DNA from: a bacterium
GTDB lineage: Bacteria > Desulfobacterota > Anaeroferrophillalia > Anaeroferrophillales > Tharpellaceae
Assembly (NCBI GenBank): GCA_029935295.1
Contig: JAOZKP010000088.1
Location: 1-5,827 of the forward strand
Direction: 5' to 3'
DNA length: 5,827 bases
Shown: piece by piece, positions 1 to 5,827 of the stretch
Layout of the letters: each line of letters begins with the position of its first letter
Position numbering within the stretch: the first letter of the stretch is position 1
The notes under the pieces: generated by a model
Databases searched by the model: none
What the model was told of the DNA's origin: nothing
The model's input: the letters and a program-made list of their open reading frames with translations, nothing else
Made by a program: the position numbers and the translations under genes

Positions 1-1
1 T

Positions 2-3000
2 AAATTTCGTTTCGCGATTGATCGCGGCGGCACTTTTACCGATGTCTATGCCGAGGTTCCGGGTGAATCCGGGGTTATGGTGGTTAAACTTCTTTCGGAA
101 GATCCGAAGAATTATCCGGATGCGCCGCGTGAGGGGATTCGGCGGATTATGTCTGAGGTTTTGGGCCGGGATTTTGCCGATATCGAACTGCCGACCGAAA
201 AGATCGAATGGATTCGCATGGGGACAACGGTCGCGACCAACGCTCTTTTGGAGCGTCAGGGTGCCCGTTCGGTTTTGTTGGTAACTGAGGGTTTTCGCGA
301 CATTCTCCAGATTGGCAATCAGGATCGGCCCCGATTGTTCGACTTGGAGATAAAAAAACCGGAACTGCTTTACGAAGAGGTAGTTGAGGTCGGTGAGCGG
401 CTTAGGCTTTTGCAGAAAGGTGAAGATCCGCAAAGTTTACGGGCCGCAGGTAGGAGAGTAGTCAGCGGGGTTACCGGTGAGTTGTTTGTTGTCCTGAAAG
501 AACCGGATGTCGAGCGCCTCCGGGCTGAGCTTAAACGTCTTAAAGATCGGGGGATTGAGAGTCTGGCCGTGGCGTTGATGCACGCCTATGCTTGGCCCGA
601 GCATGAACTTTTGTTGGGAAAACTGGCCCAGGAAGCCGGGTTTACACAAATTTCGCTTTCATCCCAGGTCATGGCCATGGTTAAACTGGTGCCACGCGGT
701 GATACGGCAATGGTTGATGCCTATTTGACGCCGCATATCCAGACCTATCTTAAAAGTTTTCGCGAAGGATTCAAAGATAATCTTAGTGGTTGCAATCTGC
801 AGTTTATGCGTTCCGACGGCGGTTTGACCGCAGCTGAAAATTTCAGCGGCAGCCGGGCGATTCTTTCGGGGCCAGCCGGTGGTGTTGTCGGCTATGCCCG
901 GACCGCGGCAGCGGTTGACAGCAGTGCGGCCACAGCGGAGCAAAATAAAATCCAGGTCATCGGCTTCGATATGGGCGGCACTTCAACCGATGTCTCCCGT
1001 TTTGGCGGAGAGTACGAACTGGTTCACGAAACTGAAACCGCAGGTGTTCGGGTGCAGGCGCCGCAGCTTCATATCAAGACGGTTGCCGCCGGCGGTGGGT
1101 CGCGGCTTTTTTATGTTAACGGCATGTTCAAGGTCGGGCCCGAGTCGGCCGGGGCCCATCCCGGCCCGGTCTGTTATCGTAAAGGCGGTGATCTCGCGAT
1201 TACCGATGCCAATCTGGTTTTGGGCCGACTGCAGGCCGATGATTTTCCTCATATTTTCGGGCCGAATGAGGATCTGCCTTTAGATCTTGCGGCGGCCCGG
1301 GCCGCGTTTGCCGTACTGACCGACGAGATTAATGCCGATTATGTTCGGCGCGGGCGCCAGCCTATGAGTTTGGAGGAGGTTGCTTTCGGTTTTATCGAGG
1401 TCGCCAACGCGGCGATGGCGCGGCCGATTCGCGAGATTTCGGTCCTACGCGGCTTTGATATTAAAGAGCATACTTTAGCCACTTTCGGCGGGGCCGGGCC
1501 CCAGCATGCGGTGGCGATGGCCCGCAGTTTGGGCATCGGCCGGATTTTTATTCATCGTTATGCCGGAATTTTATCGGCTTACGGTATGGGCCTTGCTGAT
1601 GTTGTGGTTGAACGCCAGAGGCCTGCGGCCGGGAGTTTAACCCGCGAGAGTTTAAACGTATTTGCCGAAACCCTGCTGCAACTCTGTCGGGAGGCTGAAG
1701 CCGAGCTTACAAGTCAGGGTTTTGCGGCGGATAAAATAAGTACTACCTGCTATCTTAACCTGCGTTATCAGGGCACTGACACCGCTTTAATGGTGGCGGC
1801 TCCGGAGCTTGAAGTCAAAGATTTTGATTTTGCCGGAAACTTTGCCAAACTCTATCAGCGGGAGTTCGGTTTCACCTTGCAGCGGCGGGAGATTGTCGTC
1901 GATAATTTAAGGGTTCGGGCTGTGGCTTGCAGTGCCGGTTTGCAAAGCCGTAAATTGGCCCCGTCGGTTTCCGCAGCGGTGTTAGAGCGGAGCGTTTCAA
2001 CCTATTTTGCCAGCGGCTGGCTTGAGACCCCGGTTTATCGGTTGGAAAAACTCAGCTTCGGCCATAATATCAACGGCCCGGCTCTAATTATGCACGATAC
2101 GGCCACAATTCTGGTTGAGCCCGGAGCAAAAGCTGAGATTACCGCATCCGGCGATATTGTGATTGAGGTCGGCCGGGACAAAAATGCGGCGGCGGCGCTG
2201 GAGCTTGATCCGGTGCAGCTTTCGATTTTCAGCAATCTTTTTATGTCGATTGCCGAACAGATGGGCCGCACTCTGCAGAAAACCGCAATTTCAACCAATA
2301 TCAAGGAGCGGCTTGATTTCTCTTGTGCTCTTTTTGATGCTAATGGCGATCTGATTGCCAACGCTCCCCATCTGCCGGTTCATCTCGGATCGATGAGTGA
2401 AGCGGTTAAAGCCCAGATCAGATTGAATCAGGGGCAGTTCAGTGTCGGTGAGGTTTTGGTTGCCAATCATCCGGCCGCCGGAGGTTCTCATCTGCCAGAT
2501 ATTACGGTCATCACCCCGGTATTCAAAGATGATAAGGTGATTTTCTTTGTTGCCAGCCGCGGCCATCACGCCGATATCGGCGGCATATCGCCCGGCTCGA
2601 TGCCACCGTTTTCCCGTTCACTGCGGGAGGAGGGGGCCGCAATCAGCTCATTCAAACTGGTGCAGGGCGGGGTTTTTCAGGAGGAGGGCATCACCCGGCT
2701 GCTGCTTGCCCCGGCAGAGTTAAACCAGGTTCCGGGTGCGCCTGAAATCAGCGGCAGCCGCTGCCTGGCGGACAACCTCTCCGATCTTAAAGCTCAGGTT
2801 TCCGCGAATCAGAAAGGCATTGATTTGGTTTTAGAGATGGTTGAGCACTACTCTTTAGCGGTGGTGCAAGCCTATATGGGCTACGTTCAGGATAGTGCCG
2901 AACAAGCAGTGCGCCGTGTTTTAAAAGATTTAGCTCTAAGTGTGAATGAAAAATCGCAAACCAACTTCAGCCAAGCTGTGATCCGGGCCGAAGATTTTAT

Positions 3001-3802
3001 GGATGACGGTACCCGGATTGCTCTTGAATTGACTATTGACTGCGCCACCGGCGGGGCTAAGTTCGATTTCTCGGGTACCGGGCTTCAGGTATGGGGTAAT
3101 ACCAATGCTCCGCTGGCAGTAACAAAATCGGCAATTTTATATTCGCTGCGCTGCCTTATTAAAGAGGAATTGCCGTTAAATCACGGGGTGCTGGTACCGA
3201 TTGAGATTAAGGTTGAATCGGGATCACTGCTTGATCCCGATCCCGAGGCCGCCGTTGTCGGTGGTAACGTTTTAACCTCGCAGCGGGTGGTCGATGTTAT
3301 CTTGAAAGCCTTTGGTGTCGCCGCCGCTTCCCAGGGCTGTATGAATAATCTGACGTTCGGGAACGAGAATTTCGGTTATTATGAAACTATCGGCGGCGGG
3401 GCCGGGGCCGGGCCGGAGTGGGCCGGGCAGTCCGGCGTCCACACCCATATGACCAATACCCGGATTACCGACCCGGAGATTCTTGAACGCCGCTATCCGG
3501 TACTTCTGCGCCAATTTTCGCTACGTCGCAACTCCGGCGGCAAGGGCCGCAATCCCGGTGGAGAAGGGCTTATTCGCGAGATTGAATTTCTGGCGCCACT
3601 TAATGCCGCAATCCTTTCCGAACGCCGGGTTTTTGCCCCCTACGGTCTTAACGGTGGCGGTGACGGAGCCCGGGGCGAAAATATTTTCATCCGGGCTGAC
3701 GGCCGCAGAGTTAACCTTGGTGGCAAAAATGAGATTAAAGCTGCTTCCGGCGATCGTCTTCGGGTAAAAACCCCGGGTGGTGGAGGTTATGGGTTAAGTT
3801 AG
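2..3802 (+). CDS. 5-oxoprolinase (ATP-hydrolysing), HyuA-HyuB fusion, 5' partial
   Basis: This cytosolic enzyme opens 5-oxo-L-proline to L-glutamate using ATP. The frame is open from base 2, so the true start lies upstream. The first visible residues, FAIDRGGTFTDV, are the usual family N terminus, so the internal ATG at 77 is not the start. Of 1266 visible residues, about 3-230 match the hydantoinase A N-terminal domain, 250-545 hydantoinase A, 560-715 its C-terminal part, and 735-1262 hydantoinase B. Seen motifs: GGTFTD (9-14) and DMGGTSTD (323-330), the two ASKHA-type phosphate loops; GTTVATNAL (74-82); GGGS (364-367); AGAHPGPVCY; GGAGPQHA (496-503); NHPAAGGSHLPDITVITPVF; ASRGHHADIGG; C-terminal GGGGYG. 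The HyuB motifs match eukaryotic OPLAH/OXP1 rather than hydantoinase or acetone carboxylase subunits. Animal and yeast enzymes are near 1290 residues, so about ten are missing here. No frameshift is seen. The substrate is inferred from homology; another cyclic amide is possible. It ends 207 bases before thiF. Confidence 0.95.
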   Translation, partial: KFRFAIDRGGTFTDVYAEVPGESGVMVVKLLSEDPKNYPDAPREGIRRIMSEVLGRDFADIELPTEKIEWIRMGTTVATNALLERQGARSVLLVTEGFRDILQIGNQDRPRLFDLEIKKPELLYEEVVEVGERLRLLQKGEDPQSLRAAGRRVVSGVTGELFVVLKEPDVERLRAELKRLKDRGIESLAVALMHAYAWPEHELLLGKLAQEAGFTQISLSSQVMAMVKLVPRGDTAMVDAYLTPHIQTYLKSFREGFKDNLSGCNLQFMRSDGGLTAAENFSGSRAILSGPAGGVVGYARTAAAVDSSAATAEQNKIQVIGFDMGGTSTDVSRFGGEYELVHETETAGVRVQAPQLHIKTVAAGGGSRLFYVNGMFKVGPESAGAHPGPVCYRKGGDLAITDANLVLGRLQADDFPHIFGPNEDLPLDLAAARAAFAVLTDEINADYVRRGRQPMSLEEVAFGFIEVANAAMARPIREISVLRGFDIKEHTLATFGGAGPQHAVAMARSLGIGRIFIHRYAGILSAYGMGLADVVVERQRPAAGSLTRESLNVFAETLLQLCREAEAELTSQGFAADKISTTCYLNLRYQGTDTALMVAAPELEVKDFDFAGNFAKLYQREFGFTLQRREIVVDNLRVRAVACSAGLQSRKLAPSVSAAVLERSVSTYFASGWLETPVYRLEKLSFGHNINGPALIMHDTATILVEPGAKAEITASGDIVIEVGRDKNAAAALELDPVQLSIFSNLFMSIAEQMGRTLQKTAISTNIKERLDFSCALFDANGDLIANAPHLPVHLGSMSEAVKAQIRLNQGQFSVGEVLVANHPAAGGSHLPDITVITPVFKDDKVIFFVASRGHHADIGGISPGSMPPFSRSLREEGAAISSFKLVQGGVFQEEGITRLLLAPAELNQVPGAPEISGSRCLADNLSDLKAQVSANQKGIDLVLEMVEHYSLAVVQAYMGYVQDSAEQAVRRVLKDLALSVNEKSQTNFSQAVIRAEDFMDDGTRIALELTIDCATGGAKFDFSGTGLQVWGNTNAPLAVTKSAILYSLRCLIKEELPLNHGVLVPIEIKVESGSLLDPDPEAAVVGGNVLTSQRVVDVILKAFGVAAASQGCMNNLTFGNENFGYYETIGGGAGAGPEWAGQSGVHTHMTNTRITDPEILERRYPVLLRQFSLRRNSGGKGRNPGGEGLIREIEFLAPLNAAILSERRVFAPYGLNGGGDGARGENIFIRADGRRVNLGGKNEIKAASGDRLRVKTPGGGGYGLS

Positions 3803-3840
3803 AGTAGTATTTTTTTGAGTTTTCACTTAAAATGTTTTGC

Positions 3841-3857
3841 CACAGACCCACACAGAC
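3841..3857. repeat. CACAGAC direct repeat pair
   Basis: CACAGAC occurs at 3841-3847 and again at 3851-3857, exactly ten bases apart, about one helical turn. A related GACAGAC lies at 3884-3890 in the arm of the hairpin downstream. The pair could be an operator-like site or, more likely given its surroundings, part of a dispersed repeat. No function can be assigned from this copy alone. Confidence 0.5.
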
Positions 3858-3880
3858 AACATTTCTAAATGTCTCGATGT

Positions 3881-3906
3881 GGGGACAGACCTTTAGTTCT
3901 GTCCCC
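3881..3906. repeat. Perfect 9-bp inverted repeat, REP-like hairpin
   Basis: GGGGACAGA (3881-3889) and its exact reverse complement TCTGTCCCC (3898-3906) flank an 8-base loop. The stem starts with four G-C pairs, so it should fold as DNA or RNA. It is followed by GTGCGAAG, not by a T-run, so it is not a standard intrinsic terminator. A GTGG tetranucleotide (3879-3882) overlaps its foot, as in repetitive extragenic palindromes mobilised by RAYT (REP-associated tyrosine) transposases. No transposase is in the window. The REP assignment is inference; the palindrome itself is directly visible. Confidence 0.6.
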
Positions 3907-3917
3907 GTGCGAAGCAC
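3907..3917. repeat. GTGC-GAA-GCAC mini-hairpin
   Basis: GTGCGAAGCAC is a perfect 4-bp stem closed by a GAA triloop, and it directly abuts the 9-bp hairpin with no spacer. Its centre, GCGAAGC (3909-3915), is the heptamer known from DNA biophysics to form an unusually stable mini-hairpin. A site this short can arise by chance, but its position next to the larger palindrome suggests the two form one structured element. Confidence 0.4.
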
Positions 3918-3961
3918 CCAAGGGCACAAGACAGGGCAAAGCAAAGTTCGCCGCTTTTTGT

Positions 3962-3998
3962 GGCAGCGTTAAGCGTTAAGGGCAGCTTTAAGTTTAAG
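3962..3998 (+). repeat. Degenerate tandem repeat in thiF leader
   Basis: Unit one (3962-3980) is GGCAGCGTTAAGCGTTAAG and unit two (3981-3998) is GGCAGCTTTAAGTTTAAG; a decayed third start, AGGTAGCTT, follows at 3999. Each unit holds two TTAAG motifs, giving four starts at 3969, 3976, 3988 and 3994. The second unit reaches into the thiF ribosome binding site. It may be a relic of local duplication or part of the same repeat mosaic. A regulatory role is possible but unsupported. Confidence 0.6.
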
Positions 3999-4002
3999 AG
4001 GT
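3996..4002 (+). promoter_or_regulatory. Ribosome binding site deciding the thiF TTG start
   Basis: AAGAGGT lies seven bases before the TTG at 4010. An in-frame TAA at 3995-3997 rules out any longer protein. No ATG or GTG lies between that stop and 4010, and the next in-frame ATG falls well inside the conserved nucleotide-binding domain. Site and stop together fix TTG as the start. Confidence 0.8.
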
Positions 4003-4009
4003 AGCTTTT

Positions 4010-4645
4010 TTGCAAATATCCGTTAACGAATTAGAGGCTCAGCTTAACATACGGCATACACCGGAAGTTCAGCAGAAAATCAAAAAAAGCCGCATTGGCA
4101 TCGCCGGGGTCGGCGGCCTGGGTTCCAATGTTGCGGTTGCCCTGGCCCGGATTGGCATTGGTAAGCTGGTGGTTGCCGATTTTGACCTGGTTGAGCCCTC
4201 TAACCTCAATCGTCAGTATTACTTTATCGATCAGATCGGGATGCCTAAAGTTTTGGCTTTGCAGGAGACTGTCAAGCGGATTAATCCCGGGGTTGATTTC
4301 AGAGCAGTTCATGAAAAAATTACCCCGGCTAACCTGAAAAAATATTTTCCCGGCTTGGATATTTTGGTAGAAGCCTTTGACGATGCCGACCAGAAAGCTA
4401 TGCTTATTAGTCATTTCCTGCGGGAGTTTCCGCAGATTCCGTTAGTTGCCGCTTCCGGCATGGCCGGATTTGCGTCCGCAAATATGATTGTGACTCGGAA
4501 AGTCGCGAACAACCTCTATCTCTGCGGCGACGGCGTCACTGACGCCCGGCCGGGCCAGGGCCTGATGGCGCCCCGGGTCGGAATTGCCGCCCATCACCAG
4601 GCCAATGCCGTTTTACGGCTGCTTTTAGGTGAAGACCCTGAATAA
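4010..4645 (+). CDS. thiF: ThiS adenylyltransferase ThiF, short family-2 type
   Basis: This E1-like enzyme adenylates the C-terminal carboxylate of the sulfur carrier ThiS so that it can receive sulfur for thiazole synthesis. The 211-residue protein is a single ThiF/MoeB/HesA Rossmann-type domain. Visible features: glycine-rich nucleotide loop GVGGLGS (33-39); ADFDLVEPSNLNRQ (56-69), with D59, N67, R68 and Q69 in the usual ATP-site positions; K80 in GMPK; the acidic AFDDAD stretch (122-127), matching the CTDN region of MoeB/ThiF; and PRVGIAAHHQAN near the C terminus. It is shorter than E. coli ThiF (about 250 residues), has no CxxC zinc pairs, and its only cysteine is C172 (LYLCGD). This fits the divergent short clade seen in Campylobacter-like thi operons. 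It starts at TTG. The thiS, thiG and thiH genes directly downstream argue for ThiF over MoeB or HesA. Confidence 0.92.
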   Translation: MQISVNELEAQLNIRHTPEVQQKIKKSRIGIAGVGGLGSNVAVALARIGIGKLVVADFDLVEPSNLNRQYYFIDQIGMPKVLALQETVKRINPGVDFRAVHEKITPANLKKYFPGLDILVEAFDDADQKAMLISHFLREFPQIPLVAASGMAGFASANMIVTRKVANNLYLCGDGVTDARPGQGLMAPRVGIAAHHQANAVLRLLLGEDPE

Positions 4646-4657
4646 TGGTAAATTATT

Positions 4658-4858
4658 ATGAATCTAACAGTTAATGGTCAGCGTAAAAATTTTTCCGCAC
4701 CGCTTAACGTGGAACAACTCCTGACTTTTTTGAAACTTAAACACGATCAGGTGGTGGTTGAATTAAACCGCGAGATTCTGATTGCTGATAAATATGTTGA
4801 CATTCAGTTGAATGACGACGATACTTTAGAGGTAATCCAATTTGTCGGTGGCGGTTGA
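4658..4858 (+). CDS. thiS: Sulfur carrier protein ThiS
   Basis: This 66-residue beta-grasp, ubiquitin-like protein carries sulfur as a C-terminal thiocarboxylate from ThiF to ThiG. The sequence begins MNLTVNGQ, the usual first strand. The middle holds the typical helix (VEQLLTFLKL) and VVVELNREI strand, and the end is LEVIQFVGGG, with the required terminal diglycine (65-66). Length is normal for the family. ATG 4658 is the only sensible start, because an in-frame TAA lies at 4649-4651. The ribosome binding site before it is weak, so translation may depend on ribosomes finishing thiF 12 bases upstream. Placed between thiF and thiG, it is the carrier for this pathway rather than MoaD. Confidence 0.94.
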   Translation: MNLTVNGQRKNFSAPLNVEQLLTFLKLKHDQVVVELNREILIADKYVDIQLNDDDTLEVIQFVGGG

Positions 4859-4887
4859 GACAAGTCGGGGATATAATCTGAAATTTT

Positions 4888-4893
4888 TAAGGA
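4888..4893 (+). promoter_or_regulatory. Ribosome binding site of thiG
   Basis: TAAGGA sits seven bases before ATG 4901, a near-ideal sequence and distance. The 42-base gap between thiS and thiG also holds a perfect TATAAT at 4872-4877, but no matching -35 box at 16-18 bases, so an internal promoter is not called. Confidence 0.7.
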
Positions 4894-4900
4894 TACTATT

Positions 4901-5674
4901 ATGGATAAACTGATAATTGCCGGGCGCTCATTTGATTCACGTCTGTTGGCCGGGACCGGTAAATTTGCCTCGAATCAGGCGATGGTGGCAGCGTTGGAGA
5001 GCTCCGGTTGTGAAATTGTTACGGTTGCCTTGCGCCGGGTTGACATCGATAATCCGGAGGATTCATTGCTCTCACATATCGATCGGGAGCGTTATCTTTT
5101 GTTGCCGAATACCAGTGGCGCCCGCAATGCCGAAGAGGCTGTGCGTCTCGCCCGTCTCGCCCGGGCCGCCGGTTGTGAACCCTGGATTAAGCTTGAAGTA
5201 ACCCCGGATCCTTATTACCTGTTGCCGGATCCAATTGAAACCTTGAAGGCGGCTGAAATTCTGGTCAAAGATGGTTTTGTCGTACTGCCCTATATGCCGG
5301 CCGATCCGGTGTTGGCAAAACATCTGCAGGAGGCAGGCGTCGCCACGGTCATGCCTTTAGGCTCACCGATCGGTAGCAACCGGGGGGTGCGCACCCGTGA
5401 TCATATCAGCATCATCATTGAACAGGCAACGGTGCCGGTTGTGGTTGATGCCGGTCTCGGGGCGCCGTCGCATGCGGCGGAAGCGATGGAGATGGGGGCC
5501 GATGCGGTTCTGGTCAATACCGCGCTGGCGGATACTGCCGATCCGGCGGCAATGGGTCGAGCTTTCAAGAAAGGGGTCGAAGCTGGCCGTGAAGCCTATC
5601 TTGCAGGCTTGGGGCCGCAGCGAAATCAGGCTCAGGCCTCAAGCCCGCTGACTGGATTTTTAAGGGATAATTGA
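4901..5674 (+). CDS. thiG: Thiazole synthase ThiG
   Basis: ThiG is a cytosolic TIM-barrel enzyme that condenses 1-deoxy-D-xylulose 5-phosphate, dehydroglycine and ThiS-thiocarboxylate sulfur into thiazole phosphate carboxylate. The 257-residue protein is full length. Visible markers: LLAGTGKFASNQ (15-26) at the first strand; TVALRRVDI (41-49); LLPNTSGARNAEEAV (67-81); K97 within WIKLEV, which aligns with the lysine that forms the Schiff base with deoxyxylulose phosphate; VLPYMPADP (128-136); MPLGSPIGSNRG (151-162); VVDAGLGAPSHAAEAMEMGADAVLVNTA (181-208), forming the phosphate-binding end of the barrel; and a C-terminal ASSPLTGFL. A strong ribosome binding site supports ATG 4901. Its stop overlaps the thiH start by one base, which matches the known ThiG-ThiH partnership in bacteria that use tyrosine as the glycine-imine source. 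Nothing is missing or unusual. Confidence 0.97.
   Translation: MDKLIIAGRSFDSRLLAGTGKFASNQAMVAALESSGCEIVTVALRRVDIDNPEDSLLSHIDRERYLLLPNTSGARNAEEAVRLARLARAAGCEPWIKLEVTPDPYYLLPDPIETLKAAEILVKDGFVVLPYMPADPVLAKHLQEAGVATVMPLGSPIGSNRGVRTRDHISIIIEQATVPVVVDAGLGAPSHAAEAMEMGADAVLVNTALADTADPAAMGRAFKKGVEAGREAYLAGLGPQRNQAQASSPLTGFLRDN
5661..5667 (+). promoter_or_regulatory. Ribosome binding site of thiH inside thiG
   Basis: TAAGGGA lies within the last codons of thiG and six bases before the thiH ATG at 5674. It supports this start and, with the TGATG stop/start overlap, coupled translation of thiG and thiH. Confidence 0.7.
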
Positions 5675-5827
5675 TGACTTTTCTTAACCAACTCCAGCAA
5701 TATCCGGCGTCGGAACTGCGGCAGCAGATTATTTCTGCGACAGTCACAGAGATTGACCGGGCCCTTTTGCGGCCGCGATTAAGTATGGCTGATTTTGCGG
5801 CGCTGTTATCTCCGAATATCAATGATT
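5674..5827 (+). CDS. thiH: 2-iminoacetate synthase ThiH (tyrosine lyase), 3' partial
   Basis: Only the first 51 codons are in the window and the frame is open to the end. The protein begins MTFLNQLQQYPASELRQQI and continues with TVTEIDRALLRPRLSMADFAALLSPN. This is the ThiH N-terminal pattern: an amphipathic helix, a 'v..AL....ls..DF.aLLSP' stretch, then the radical-SAM core. The family's CxxxCxxC iron-sulfur motif would lie beyond the edge and cannot be checked. ThiH uses SAM and a [4Fe-4S] cluster to split tyrosine into dehydroglycine and p-cresol, supplying ThiG. Its place straight after thiG, overlapping by one base (TGATG) with a good ribosome binding site, is the main support alongside the sequence pattern. 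Its use rather than ThiO glycine oxidase points to anaerobic or facultative growth. Confidence 0.9.
   Translation, partial: MTFLNQLQQYPASELRQQIISATVTEIDRALLRPRLSMADFAALLSPNIND

Larger units (their letters stand above)
3803..4009. other. Intergenic region with repeats, upstream of thi operon
   Basis: This 207-base gap separates the oxoprolinase gene from thiF. It holds two CACAGAC direct repeats, a perfect 9-bp hairpin, an adjoining mini-hairpin and a TTAAG-rich tandem repeat, each listed separately. I looked for the TPP riboswitch landmarks (CTGAGA and the ACCTGATC...GGATAAT block) and did not find them. No good paired -35/-10 boxes were found. A run of seven T at 3810-3816 lacks a GC-rich hairpin before it, so it is not called a terminator. 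No open reading frame here looks like a protein gene. Its make-up, short repeats and palindromes in series, suggests a dispersed intergenic repeat rather than a plain leader. Confidence 0.75.

Noticed and set aside
77..79. ATG that could start a 1241-residue oxoprolinase
   Set aside because: The frame is open upstream to base 2 and encodes FAIDRGGTFTDV, the conserved family N terminus with the first phosphate loop, so the gene starts before the window.
879..1283. 134-residue plus-strand open frame inside the oxoprolinase gene
   Set aside because: It is out of frame with a strongly conserved coding region and has no recognisable protein features.
3392..3428. G-rich tract as a quadruplex or regulatory site
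   Set aside because: It encodes the conserved glycine-rich GGGAGAGPEWAG segment of HyuB, so protein constraint and GC-rich codons explain it.
3803..3820. T-run after the oxoprolinase stop as an intrinsic terminator
   Set aside because: Seven T at 3810-3816 are not preceded by a stable GC-rich hairpin.
3837..3869. TTGCCA / TCTAAA as a thiF promoter
   Set aside because: The spacing is about 21 bases and the -10 box is poor; no convincing pair exists in the gap.
3859..3872. ACATTT-CT-AAATGT inverted repeat as an operator or hairpin
   Set aside because: The arms are AT-rich and short with a 2-base gap. This is plausible by chance and too tight to fold fully.
4031..4414. 127-residue open frame on the minus strand opposite thiF
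   Set aside because: It lies wholly within thiF, shows no family pattern and is best explained as a codon-bias shadow.

Overview
This window looks like ordinary bacterial chromosome of roughly balanced GC content. All genes are on the plus strand, in two functional blocks. The first is the nearly complete 3' part of a large fused 5-oxoprolinase gene (to 3802). The second, from 4010 to the window end, is a thiamine thiazole-synthesis cluster in the order thiF, thiS, thiG, thiH, with thiH running off the edge. ThiH, the radical-SAM tyrosine lyase, replaces the oxygen-dependent glycine oxidase ThiO, and ThiF is the short 'family 2' type. Together these suggest an anaerobic or facultative Gram-negative bacterium. 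A Desulfobacterota/deltaproteobacterial-type source is my guess, with low confidence because there is no phylogenetic marker here.

Layout: 2-3802 is a HyuA-HyuB fusion matching the eukaryotic-type ATP-dependent 5-oxoprolinase. It is open at its 5' end, and only about ten N-terminal residues should be missing. 3803-4009 is a 207-base gap and the only non-coding stretch of note. It holds two CACAGAC direct repeats, a perfect 9-bp GGGGACAGA/TCTGTCCCC hairpin followed at once by a GCGAAGC mini-hairpin, and a degenerate tandem repeat rich in TTAAG that runs into the ribosome binding site of thiF. I see no TPP riboswitch, no convincing sigma70 promoter and no intrinsic terminator in it. thiF (TTG start), thiS, thiG and thiH follow with gaps of 12 bases, 42 bases and a 1-base overlap, as expected for one operon.

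How the genes work together: ThiF adenylates the C-terminal glycine of the sulfur carrier ThiS, which is then converted to a thiocarboxylate. ThiH cleaves tyrosine to dehydroglycine. ThiG joins dehydroglycine, the ThiS sulfur and deoxyxylulose 5-phosphate into the thiazole phosphate of thiamine. The 5-oxoprolinase recycles 5-oxoproline to glutamate and has no evident link to thiamine; the repeat-filled gap suggests a separate transcription unit.

I found no clearly new biological system. The most interesting parts are the repeat/hairpin mosaic upstream of thiF, which looks like a REP-type dispersed repeat, and the apparent lack of a TPP riboswitch in that leader.
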